From Clostridia bacterium (lineage in GTDB: Bacteria > Bacillota > Clostridia > Christensenellales > CALWSW01): a stretch of DNA of 6,130 bases. How positions within the stretch are numbered: position 1 is the first letter of the stretch; every line of letters begins with the position of its first letter. Of this stretch, positions 1 to 5,535 are shown in pieces. The stretch is from the NCBI GenBank assembly GCA_019421925.1, contig JAHZEH010000073.1, positions 1 through 6,130 on the forward strand. The letters are read 5' to 3'. The notes below the pieces were generated by a model, which worked only from the letters and a program-made list of their open reading frames with translations, was not told the DNA's origin and searched no databases. A program made the translations under genes and the position numbers.

Positions 1-569
1 ACCCCGAAAATGAGCTGGAAACAGAGATACAGGATTGCGCATAGGACCAGGGCGGCCAGGAGCAGGATCAGATAGGCGCGGGCGAGATTGCGGCGGTTAA
101 AATTGACGGAACCGCCGCAGGCCCAGATAATGCCCAGGATCAAACCGATGACGGGCAGGGCGAGCAGAAGCATCGCGCCAATATATGCGCCCGTGCCCAG
201 AACCGAGCAGCGGCGGTCCATGGGGACGGCGAACTGGGGAGCGGGCTGCTGGGATTGGGCGGGGGGCGCATGCCGGGGGGCCGGATTCTCCCGCCGGGGG
301 CGGCCGGACCGCCCGGCATTGGGCTGAGGCTCCGGCGATCGGAGCTGGACTGGGGTACGAGCTGGTTCGCTCATCGCCGGAGGGGGTGGGGGTTCCGGCT
401 GAAACGGCTGCGGTTCGGGCTTTGGACCCGGATGAGGCGTGGGAACCTCCCGATGCGGTTCGGGTTCCGGCAGGGGAGAGACCGGGGCGGCCTGCAAAGC
501 TGCGCCGCAGGCGGTGCAAAACCGGACGTCATCCCCCGCTGACGCGCCGCACTGTGTACAAAATGCCAT
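1..569 (-). CDS. Zinc-ribbon membrane protein with Pro-rich linker (C-terminus cut by window)
   Basis: The open frame runs without a stop from an ATG at 569 to the window edge, giving 189 visible residues. An N-terminal zinc ribbon has Cys4/Cys7 and Cys18/Cys21 (CxxC-x10-CxxC). Residues about 29-115 form a low-complexity linker rich in Pro, Glu, Arg and Gln, and two hydrophobic helices follow at about 123-150 and 165-188. The start is supported by AAGGAGGG at 576-583, six bases upstream. The architecture suggests a cytoplasmic ribbon tethered to the membrane by a flexible linker. Such proteins are common in Clostridia, often as 'zinc ribbon domain-containing protein' with no known function. 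The remainder may include a further membrane segment or a DUF4190-like domain, but this cannot be seen. It lies downstream of the lipoprotein gene, separated by 118 bases with a strong hairpin, so it may be a separate or attenuated transcription unit. Gene reality is well supported; function is unknown. Confidence 0.85.
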   Translation of the reverse strand, partial: MAFCTQCGASAGDDVRFCTACGAALQAAPVSPLPEPEPHREVPTPHPGPKPEPQPFQPEPPPPPAMSEPARTPVQLRSPEPQPNAGRSGRPRRENPAPRHAPPAQSQQPAPQFAVPMDRRCSVLGTGAYIGAMLLLALPVIGLILGIIWACGGSVNFNRRNLARAYLILLLAALVLCAILYLCFQLIFG

Positions 570-603
570 GGATCACCCTCCTTCCTTGGATATATGACGC
601 CCG

Positions 604-643
604 AAAGCGTGCAGGGAATCCTACAGATTCCCTGCGCGTTTTT
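604..643. terminator. Perfect hairpin between lipoprotein and zinc-ribbon membrane gene
   Basis: Bases 611-620 and 626-635 form a perfect 10-bp inverted repeat with a 5-base loop (CTACA). In plus-strand RNA the stem can extend outward to about 603/643 with G-U wobbles, and it ends in five T at 639-643, which is the form of an intrinsic terminator. In minus-strand RNA, the direction of all visible genes, two of those wobbles become A-C mismatches and the downstream flank has only three T. It may therefore be a partial terminator or attenuator after the lipoprotein gene, or a bidirectional element. The 570-687 gap also holds the ribosome site of the next gene; I see no clear promoter in it. Confidence 0.5.
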
Positions 644-687
644 GGTTATCCTCCGCCGGGAGAGGGCGGAGCGCAGTTGAATAGGTA

Positions 688-1668
688 TTAAGGCGTGATG
701 GTGACGGCATCCTTCCAGATCCAGTTGCGGCCGGTATAAGCGCCCCACTCGCCCTCGTATTCCATTACGCAGCGCTCCACGGAGAGGGCGGCCCCGTCGT
801 ACTGGTAGATGGTAGCGAGATCGTCCCGTTTGGCGGTTGCCCAATCAGAGGTGAGGCCTGTTTTTCCAAAGATGGAGTCGGCGTCCGCGTCATAGCGGGG
901 GCTTACGGCGGGAAGCCCGCCCGTCTCCATGTCGCTCCTGTTGATCGTATAGATCAGACTGGTGACGTCGTCCCCTGTGAAGGTGACGATGGCGCGCTCC
1001 GTGGGGCTCTGCAGGGCATAGGCGCCATTGCCCAGGGCCGTGTACTCCATGAAGAAGTCCGAACCGTCGGAGGCCCCGCCCAGGCTGACGTACCGCAGGG
1101 AGTCGGAGGCGGGGTCCCATTTGCACAGATAGGTCTCGCTTTCGCCCTCCTCCGTGTCAAAGGTGACAGTATAGTCGTTGGCCCCGTTTCGGTTGACCGC
1201 CACATTGGTGGCGCCGAAGAACCCCAGAGCCATTGCGAGACTGGAGGAATCCCGGGCGGTGGACTCGTCGAGCGTGGCCGTAAAGGCAAAGTCAATGCTC
1301 ATGAAGGGGAGGAGCCAGCCGCCGCGGTAGTCGTCGCTGAGGCTGTGGTAGTTCTCATCCTCAGCCTCCCGTTTCTCATTATAGGGCTCAATGATACCCT
1401 CCAGTTTGTTCAAAAGTGCATTATTGACGGCCTCAAAGCGGGTGTAAGCGCCCGCGTAGCTCTGCGCGCCCAGGGAGGCGATGGAATCGCCGCCCGAGCC
1501 TGTCTGGGAGGCGGGGATAGCGGTGCTTTCATTGGGGGAGGAGAGGCCTGGGCTGGATGTTTCGCCCGGATCATTCAGGGAATCCAGCAGGGAGGTGTCT
1601 TTGCCTCCGCAGCCAGCCAGAGAGGCCAGCAACAGCAGGCAGAGCAGCAGGGAGATCATTTTTTTCAT
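688..1668 (-). CDS. Secreted lipoprotein of unknown function
   Basis: This is a 326-residue protein. Residues 1-19 are a classic lipoprotein signal: M-K-K, a Leu-rich core, then L-A-G-C with the lipidated Cys at 20. A Ser/Gly/Pro-rich tether follows (about 21-65), then a mature domain of about 260 residues. That domain starts helical (about 70-115) and then looks beta-rich with many aromatic and acidic residues, ending in a W-I-W-containing tail. I recognise no family motif. Cys182 and Cys300 are the only cysteines after the lipidation site, so unlike its neighbours it is not a zinc-ribbon protein. The start at 1668 is chosen because AAGGAG lies just upstream and the signal peptide begins there; the same frame stays open further upstream, but that part is a shadow of the preceding gene. 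It follows the 251-residue Cys-rich protein by 32 bases and is probably in the same operon, placing an outward-facing protein in the set. Expected location is the outer face of the cytoplasmic membrane. Confidence 0.9.
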   Translation of the reverse strand: MKKMISLLLCLLLLASLAGCGGKDTSLLDSLNDPGETSSPGLSSPNESTAIPASQTGSGGDSIASLGAQSYAGAYTRFEAVNNALLNKLEGIIEPYNEKREAEDENYHSLSDDYRGGWLLPFMSIDFAFTATLDESTARDSSSLAMALGFFGATNVAVNRNGANDYTVTFDTEEGESETYLCKWDPASDSLRYVSLGGASDGSDFFMEYTALGNGAYALQSPTERAIVTFTGDDVTSLIYTINRSDMETGGLPAVSPRYDADADSIFGKTGLTSDWATAKRDDLATIYQYDGAALSVERCVMEYEGEWGAYTGRNWIWKDAVTITP

Positions 1669-1700
1669 AGGGGGGTCTCCTTTCCTTCCGATAAGTGGAG

Positions 1701-2456
1701 TTATATCTTGGCGCCGCACTCGCCGCAGAACCTGGTGCCGGGGGGGACCTCGGCGCCGCAGCCCGGGCAGAGCTGCTGCTTGCGGGGCGCGGACATGGGG
1801 GCGCCGCAGCTGTTGCAGAATTTTGCGTTCACGGAGGCCTCGGCGCCGCAGGAGGGACAGACCGCCCTCCCCATGGAGGCGCCGCAGTTGTTGCAGAATT
1901 TGCCGCTGCCCGCCGGTTTGCCGCAGACAGGGCAAACTGTGGTTTTGCTCTGAAGCTCGCCCGTCCAGACGGTGGCTGTGGCGGCCAGGTCGTCGATGTT
2001 GCGCTTCATGGCCTCGGATCTGGCCCGTGCCACATAGATATCCTCGCGGGGCGCGCACTGGATGCACAGGCCTTCGTCCTCATTGTAGTCCGCGTCGCAC
2101 ACCCACTGCTGGCAGCCGTGGCAGCGGTGAAAATGCTGCATAGCTTCATTCTGTGCCAGCTCAAACGCCCTCTCATGTTCTTTCTGCCACTCGGGGCTTC
2201 GGTCCTCAAAGCGCTCGGAGATTACGCTGCCTCCCCGCTCCAGGGAATAGCCGATGCTGCTTGCACGGCCGCCGATCAGGCTTCCCAGAATGCCTGCGCC
2301 CTGGGAGAGCCCGCGCAGCCCTTTGCGTTTTTTATAGGTGGAGGACTCAATGAAGGAACTGCGGTAGCCATCCTGGCAGATGTCGCAAAAGAAGGTGAAT
2401 TGGAAACCAGCCTCCGTGGAATTGTCCGAATAGTTGCGGGTAAAAGACTTCAGCAT
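1701..2456 (-). CDS. Cys-rich protein with three C-terminal zinc ribbons
   Basis: This is a 251-residue protein. The N-terminal domain has Cys24/Cys27 followed by R32-S33, then a Gly-rich, weakly hydrophobic stretch (about 50-80), a helix from Trp90, and a Cys cluster at 112, 115, 120, 131 and 134. Three zinc ribbons follow: Cys175/178-188/191, Cys200/203-214/217 and Cys230/233-244/247, with x9 or x10 between the pairs. The ATG at 2456 is preferred over an in-frame start at 2525, because AGGAG sits about ten bases upstream and because 2525 would overlap the previous gene deeply. The gap to that gene is 13 bases. Its N-terminal domain matches the first gene of the block (3258-3689) residue for residue at key positions, so the two are paralogues; this copy carries a longer insertion and the extra ribbons. 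No signal peptide is seen, so it is probably cytoplasmic. A structural or protein-binding role is inferred; no enzyme motif is visible. Confidence 0.88.
   Translation of the reverse strand: MLKSFTRNYSDNSTEAGFQFTFFCDICQDGYRSSFIESSTYKKRKGLRGLSQGAGILGSLIGGRASSIGYSLERGGSVISERFEDRSPEWQKEHERAFELAQNEAMQHFHRCHGCQQWVCDADYNEDEGLCIQCAPREDIYVARARSEAMKRNIDDLAATATVWTGELQSKTTVCPVCGKPAGSGKFCNNCGASMGRAVCPSCGAEASVNAKFCNSCGAPMSAPRKQQLCPGCGAEVPPGTRFCGECGAKI
1716..1934 (-). repeat. Triple zinc-ribbon tandem array within the 251-residue protein
   Basis: Three consecutive ribbons of the same design (CPxCG ... FCxxCG) are encoded here, spaced about 25-30 residues apart. The repeats agree at the Cys pairs, the Pro or Gly after the first Cys, the Phe before the third Cys and the Gly after each second Cys, but differ elsewhere. 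This suggests old internal duplication rather than a recent one. Confidence 0.8.
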
Positions 2457-2469
2457 GGTAGGCACGCTC

Positions 2470-2808
2470 CTATTTGTTGTTGAATTTGGTTTTTTTGCCG
2501 CAGGCCGTGCACTTCTCGTTTTCAAAGAACTGGAGCGCCCCGCAGCGGGAGTTGGGACACAGCCGCATCAGGGGAGCGCCGCACCGCTCACAGTACTCCT
2601 GCACGAAAGTCTGGCTGCCGCACTTGGGACAAACGGTGTACAAAACCCTTCCACAGCCCTGGCAGCGGGCCTGGCCCTTTTCGATGGTGCGAAGGCAGGC
2701 GGGACACAGGTAGCCGAAGGGGCTGCTGCTCCCGCAGGCAGGACAGAAGCGGACGTCCCGGTCGATGAGCGTGCTGCAGTGGATGCAGGGCTGTTTGTAA
2801 AACGCCAA
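2470..2808 (-). CDS. Small protein made of four tandem zinc ribbons (TTG start)
   Basis: This 112-residue protein is almost entirely zinc ribbon, with sixteen Cys in four predicted sites: Cys8/11-22/25, Cys35/38-49/52, Cys60/63-73/76 and Cys84/89-100/103. The last site is unusual in having CxxxxC (C-P-N-S-R-C) as its first half. The tail is basic (K-K-T-K-F-N-N-K). No other domain, signal or membrane segment is present. The start is a TTG at 2808, supported by GGAGGTG at 2815-2821 with six bases between; no ATG fits. The stop codon of the upstream gene lies between this ribosome site and the TTG, with only three bases from stop to start, so the two are probably translationally coupled. The family resembles double-zinc-ribbon (DZR-like) proteins, which usually mediate protein or nucleic-acid contacts. 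The specific role is unknown. Confidence 0.85.
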   Translation of the reverse strand: MAFYKQPCIHCSTLIDRDVRFCPACGSSSPFGYLCPACLRTIEKGQARCQGCGRVLYTVCPKCGSQTFVQEYCERCGAPLMRLCPNSRCGALQFFENEKCTACGKKTKFNNK

Positions 2809-2821
2809 CGCTTACACCTCC
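2809..2821 (-). promoter_or_regulatory. Ribosome site overlapping upstream stop, defining a TTG start
   Basis: GGAGGTG at 2815-2821 lies within the last sense codons of the coiled-coil gene (Glu-Val), is followed by that gene's TAA at 2812-2814 and three more bases, then by TTG at 2808. The spacing is ideal for initiation at TTG, and the arrangement implies re-initiation by terminating ribosomes. Confidence 0.7.
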
Positions 2822-3297
2822 GACATACGCCTGCCGCACTCGCCGCAGAAACGGGTGCCGGACGGGTTCTCTGTGCCGCATTCCGGGCAAATATTCTTAC
2901 GCGGGCCCCCGCCCAGCCGGGTACCGCACTCCTGACAGAATTTGACCCCGTCGGGATTTTCCACTCCGCACTCAGGGCAGGTGCGTTTTTCCTTCTCCTC
3001 CCGCGCGGCTTTTTCGGCGCTCTCCTTGTCCTGCTGAAGCACGCGGAGCTTGCCCTCAGCCTGGACGATGTTGCTCTGCAGGAGCTGGAGCCTTGTGAAC
3101 TGATCGCCAAAAGAGCTCCCGCCGTAGACCTCCACCGCTTTGCGGCCAATTTCAGCGTAAATCTCCTCCTCCTGCTTTTGCAGGTCGGACAGTTCAGTCT
3201 GGGCGTTGAGAAGTTTGACGTTGGGGTCATCCTGGGGCATGAGCCCGGAAAGCCCCTTCATGAGACCGCCCAATCCACCGAAAAGATCCTTTGCCAT
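2812..3297 (-). CDS. Coiled-coil protein with two C-terminal zinc ribbons
   Basis: This is a 161-residue protein. Residues 4-20 are a Gly/Leu-rich amphipathic segment (F-G-G-L-G-G-L-M-K-G-L). Residues 27-105 are mostly charged helix with a break near 56-66, consistent with an antiparallel helical hairpin or coiled coil. Two near-identical zinc ribbons follow: Cys107/110-121/124 and Cys137/140-151/154, joined by a G-G-G-P linker. The layout matches a widespread Firmicutes family annotated only as 'zinc ribbon domain-containing protein', in which a short helical hairpin precedes one or two ribbons; that likeness is from memory. The start at 3297 has AGGAGG at 3305-3310, seven bases upstream, and overlaps the end of the previous gene by 40 bases. 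No signal peptide is present. The amphipathic N-terminus could touch the membrane or drive oligomerisation, but this is inference. Confidence 0.88.
   Translation of the reverse strand: MAKDLFGGLGGLMKGLSGLMPQDDPNVKLLNAQTELSDLQKQEEEIYAEIGRKAVEVYGGSSFGDQFTRLQLLQSNIVQAEGKLRVLQQDKESAEKAAREEKEKRTCPECGVENPDGVKFCQECGTRLGGGPRKNICPECGTENPSGTRFCGECGRRMSEV
2836..2979 (-). repeat. Duplicated zinc ribbon in the coiled-coil protein
   Basis: Residues 107-124 (2926-2979) and 137-154 (2836-2889) encode two copies of the pattern C-P-E-C-G-x-E-N-P-x-G-x-[KR]-F-C-x-E-C. They agree at 13 of the 18 positions, closer than the ribbons of the neighbouring proteins are to each other, pointing to a more recent duplication inside this gene. 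Confidence 0.75.
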
Positions 3298-3689
3298 ATG
3301 GGTTCCTCCTCATTTTCATCATTGAGTTCCCTTGCCGCCGCAACGCGGACGCCTTTTTCGCCCAGCTCGCTGCTGCATGCGGCACACAGATCGATCTCAT
3401 CACAGATGCGAAAACACCGGTCGCAAACCCAGCGGCCGCACATAGGACAGCAGTTGAAGTGCCGCTGGCCCTCCTGTATGGCCTTCTCACGGGCCTGGAT
3501 ATACTCCCGCTGCCACAGCAGACCATAGATCTTCTGCTTGCCGGGCGTCGGGGCGGGCATATTGCGGCGGCTGAAGGGGATGGGCTTGCTCCTCCATTGG
3601 AAGGAGCAGATGGGGCAGACTGCGGCAAAACGAAATTCCCCCAGCCTGCTGCAGTCGATGAGCTGACCGGAAAACGGACGGCTTCCCAT
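3258..3689 (-). CDS. Cys-rich protein, first gene of the zinc-ribbon operon
   Basis: This is a 143-residue protein from the ATG at 3689. It has Cys25/Cys28 followed by R33-S34, a helix starting at Trp59, and a dense cluster Cys80, 81, 84, 89, 92, 96, 102 and 105, suited to binding two zinc ions. The C-terminal tail is acidic (E-N-E-E-E) and ends W-A-V-S. An in-frame GTG at 3782 would add 31 residues, but it has no ribosome site and the added peptide looks non-coding, whereas GGGAGGGGG lies seven bases before 3689. The domain matches residues 20-134 of the 251-residue protein encoded at 1701-2456, so the two are paralogues; this one lacks the extra ribbons and the long Gly-rich insertion. The gene overlaps the next by 40 bases, and its acidic tail is encoded by the bases that serve as the next gene's ribosome site. 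It is probably cytoplasmic. I do not recognise the domain by name. Confidence 0.8.
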   Translation of the reverse strand: MGSRPFSGQLIDCSRLGEFRFAAVCPICSFQWRSKPIPFSRRNMPAPTPGKQKIYGLLWQREYIQAREKAIQEGQRHFNCCPMCGRWVCDRCFRICDEIDLCAACSSELGEKGVRVAAARELNDENEEEPIWQRIFSVDWAVS

Positions 3690-3951
3690 GGCGTTTCCCC
3701 CTCCCGTGGGCAGATGCGACCCTGATGCTTCCCTAGCCTGAGCAATGAAATGCGAACCACGGTTTGCAGAGCCATAGAGCACGCCGCAGCAGCGTCATCG
3801 TCTGTCGGAATCCGACCAGGATTCCTCCCTCCTCTTCCATGCTCTGGCTATGGAATCAATGTAGCTTTTTGACGGCAGAATGTATATCACCCCGGGGAGT
3901 AATTTTGCGTTTTCAGGATTGTAATGGCATATTTTAGTATAAATTAAGACA
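3690..3951 (-). promoter_or_regulatory. Leader and candidate promoter region of the zinc-ribbon operon
   Basis: No convincing gene lies here. Just after the upstream terminator the sequence turns AT-rich, unlike its surroundings. A possible -10 box TACAAT (3918-3923) sits 18 bases from a weak -35 TTAATT (3942-3947). An 8-bp palindrome CCCCGGGG occurs at 3890-3897. If transcription starts near 3910, the operon would have an untranslated leader of about 220 bases, containing the inverted repeat at 3804-3825. The promoter call is weak; the case rests mainly on position after a terminator and before the first gene. Confidence 0.35.
3804..3825. repeat. Overlapping inverted repeats in the operon leader
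   Basis: Two mutually exclusive pairings share the same bases: GTCGGA (3804-3809) with TCCGAC (3811-3816) around one base, and GGAATC (3807-3812) with GATTCC (3820-3825) around a 7-base loop. The first is better suited to a dimeric protein-binding site than to an RNA hairpin, since the loop is too short; the second could form a short RNA stem. No T-run follows. Confidence 0.4.
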
Positions 3952-3981
3952 AAAAGGCCGCCTTCTGTCGGGCGGCCTTTT
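3952..3981 (-). terminator. Intrinsic terminator after the membrane-bound LuxR-type regulator
   Basis: An 11-bp stem (AAAAGGCCGCC paired with GGCGGCCTTTT) with an 8-base loop is followed on the minus strand by TTTTTG. It begins 15 bases beyond the stop of the regulator gene. The plus-strand side also ends in TTTT, so it may work in both directions, but only the minus strand has a gene to terminate. It separates the regulator block from the zinc-ribbon block. Confidence 0.9.
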
Positions 3982-3996
3982 GTGATATGCGGAATG

Positions 3997-5535
3997 TCAG
4001 GGCTGAATTTCGCTGAGCTTTTTGCTCTTGCGCAGCAGCTCAATGTAGAGCAGCAGCTCCTCCCGGGAGGAAATATTGAGCTTTTGATAGATATGTTTGT
4101 TGTGGACCTTGAGGGTGTTGATACTGATAAACATTACCTCGGTCACCTCCTTGGCGGACTTTCCACTGATGTAGTGGTCGAAGATGAGCCGTTCCGTGTA
4201 CGTGAGGGTTCTCGTGCGCTCGATGAACTCATTGAACAGGTCGGGCGGCAAGTCCTGCCCGGAGGGTGCGGGGGGCTCGTATAACAGCTCCAGAAGTTCG
4301 TCCAGCTCGGCGATATTGGTGGAGACCCTGGGAGGCTCCTCTCCGTTGCGCAGGGAGGAGATATTGTCCGCCAGAACACCCAGGGGCCTGGAGATACTGC
4401 GGCTGATGAGCATCATGCCCAGGGCGCTGCACAGGATGCTGATGGACAGAAGCAGAAAGAGGATGTTTTGCGTGTGCCGGGCCGTGGCAAAGAAATCGTC
4501 CTGGGGAACCAGGCCCATGACCTGCCACGTCCGGCCGTTGTAAAAGTCGTCGCCGTCATACAGGGAGATAGTTTGGATACAGGCCAGCATCTCGCAGCCG
4601 TTTCCAAAGCGGGCAATGTAGAGATTGTGCCCGGAGATACCAGCGGGGAGAAGGGCGAGGGTTTCGCTCCCCCGAAGGAGAACGTCGCTGTACGCTCCGC
4701 TGAACATCCCATCCTGGGGGGAGATCGGCCCGTCCGCGTTCTCCTCGCATAGCAGAAAGACACCCCGGGCATAGGGCAATTGCGCAGCCGCCAGCTTCGT
4801 CTGCAACAGGGAGGCGGAAAGTTCCATGCCGAAAACCCCCAGGCAGTTGCCCCCGCTGTCCAGCAGAGGAAGGGAATAGGTCATGACCGGCGTGTCGTTG
4901 CCGGTCATACGGAAGAGAGGGGACCAGAAACCCAGGGAGGAGGGGGTTCCCTCCGGCATTTGAGACAGGGCGAGGAGCGGGTTGGCATAAAATGGGAGGG
5001 CGGCGCTGCTCTCGCGCAGGGTGCTCCACCACATGCTGTCCACGGGGATGCCATAGGCCTTGGCCAGGTCGCTTGGCCCCCGGTGACAGAGGATGTCGGA
5101 ATAGGTGAAATCTGTCAGGTCGGGCCGGGTATCGCGCAGATACAGGGCCTGCCGTGGGCCGGGGTCTGTGGGGGAATCCCCCAGGATGAGGAACATGCCG
5201 GTGGCCCCCGAGTGCTCCAGAAGGTCCAGCATGGCCGGTAGGGCGCTCTCCAGAAGGGACTGGGCATCCGGGCCCGCACCGGAGAGGGCGTCCGCCACCT
5301 TTGTACCGGCGGCCCCGGCGTTTAGGGCAAAGCTGTGCAGCAGGCGCTTCATGGCGGCGGCCTGGCTGGCCACAGGAGTCTCCAGTTTGGCGGCTTCGCT
5401 GTCGGAGATGTGCTCTGTCTGCCCGCCCAGAAATGCAATAGCCAACAGCACGAGTATCTGCACGGCCAGCGCCACGCCTAAACAGAGCAGGAGGCGCTGC
5501 CGCCAGGGGCGTTGGGCCTTGCCGGGAACTTTCAT
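3997..5535 (-). CDS. Membrane-anchored LuxR-type regulator with Cache-like sensor
   Basis: This 512-residue protein is predicted to be a one-component membrane sensor. Residues 1-14 are basic, and a membrane helix spans about 15-37. An extracytoplasmic region (about 38-356) resembles a double Cache sensor: it includes P-V-M-T-Y-S-L-P-L followed by G-V-F-G-M-E-L (about 216-239), typical of the strand pattern in Cache ligand-binding modules. A second helix spans about 357-377, followed by a HAMP-like segment (S-R-S-I-S-R-P-L, 378-385, to about 417). The C-terminus (about 442-505) is a LuxR/GerE helix-turn-helix with L-T-Y-T-E-R, G458, K462-E463-V464, and the recognition-helix pattern S-I-N-T-L-K-V-H at 471-478, then K-L-N-I. 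No histidine-kinase or receiver domain is present. GGAGG precedes the ATG at 5535. It follows a solute-binding protein gene by 36 bases and is followed by a terminator, so the two are probably co-transcribed. The ligand is unknown; an amino acid, small carboxylate or sugar is plausible. Confidence 0.9.
   Translation of the reverse strand: MKVPGKAQRPWRQRLLLCLGVALAVQILVLLAIAFLGGQTEHISDSEAAKLETPVASQAAAMKRLLHSFALNAGAAGTKVADALSGAGPDAQSLLESALPAMLDLLEHSGATGMFLILGDSPTDPGPRQALYLRDTRPDLTDFTYSDILCHRGPSDLAKAYGIPVDSMWWSTLRESSAALPFYANPLLALSQMPEGTPSSLGFWSPLFRMTGNDTPVMTYSLPLLDSGGNCLGVFGMELSASLLQTKLAAAQLPYARGVFLLCEENADGPISPQDGMFSGAYSDVLLRGSETLALLPAGISGHNLYIARFGNGCEMLACIQTISLYDGDDFYNGRTWQVMGLVPQDDFFATARHTQNILFLLLSISILCSALGMMLISRSISRPLGVLADNISSLRNGEEPPRVSTNIAELDELLELLYEPPAPSGQDLPPDLFNEFIERTRTLTYTERLIFDHYISGKSAKEVTEVMFISINTLKVHNKHIYQKLNISSREELLLYIELLRKSKKLSEIQP

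Noticed and set aside
1669..2067. Extension of the lipoprotein reading frame upstream to give a 459-residue protein
   Set aside because: The extension overlaps the 251-residue zinc-ribbon gene in another frame, and it would bury the lipoprotein signal peptide in the middle of the protein.
1716..2979. The repeated Cys-pair patterns as a CRISPR-like or mobile DNA repeat
   Set aside because: The repetition is at protein level within ribbon domains; spacing and bases vary, and no terminal inverted repeats, transposase or target duplications are present.
2434..3528. Long plus-strand open frame (364 codons) across the zinc-ribbon genes
   Set aside because: It is antisense to four well-supported Cys-rich genes with ribosome sites. 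The translation is a low-complexity Ala/Leu-rich shadow typical of GC-rich DNA.
3690..3782. N-terminal extension of the first zinc-ribbon gene from a GTG at 3782
   Set aside because: There is no ribosome site before the GTG and the extra 31 residues have no match in the paralogue, whereas a strong site precedes the ATG at 3689.
3733..3840. A 35-codon minus-strand frame in the operon leader (ATG at 3840, stop TAG at 3733-3735), possible leader peptide
   Set aside because: No ribosome site precedes the ATG, and the peptide has no run of one amino acid or other attenuation signal; it is probably chance.
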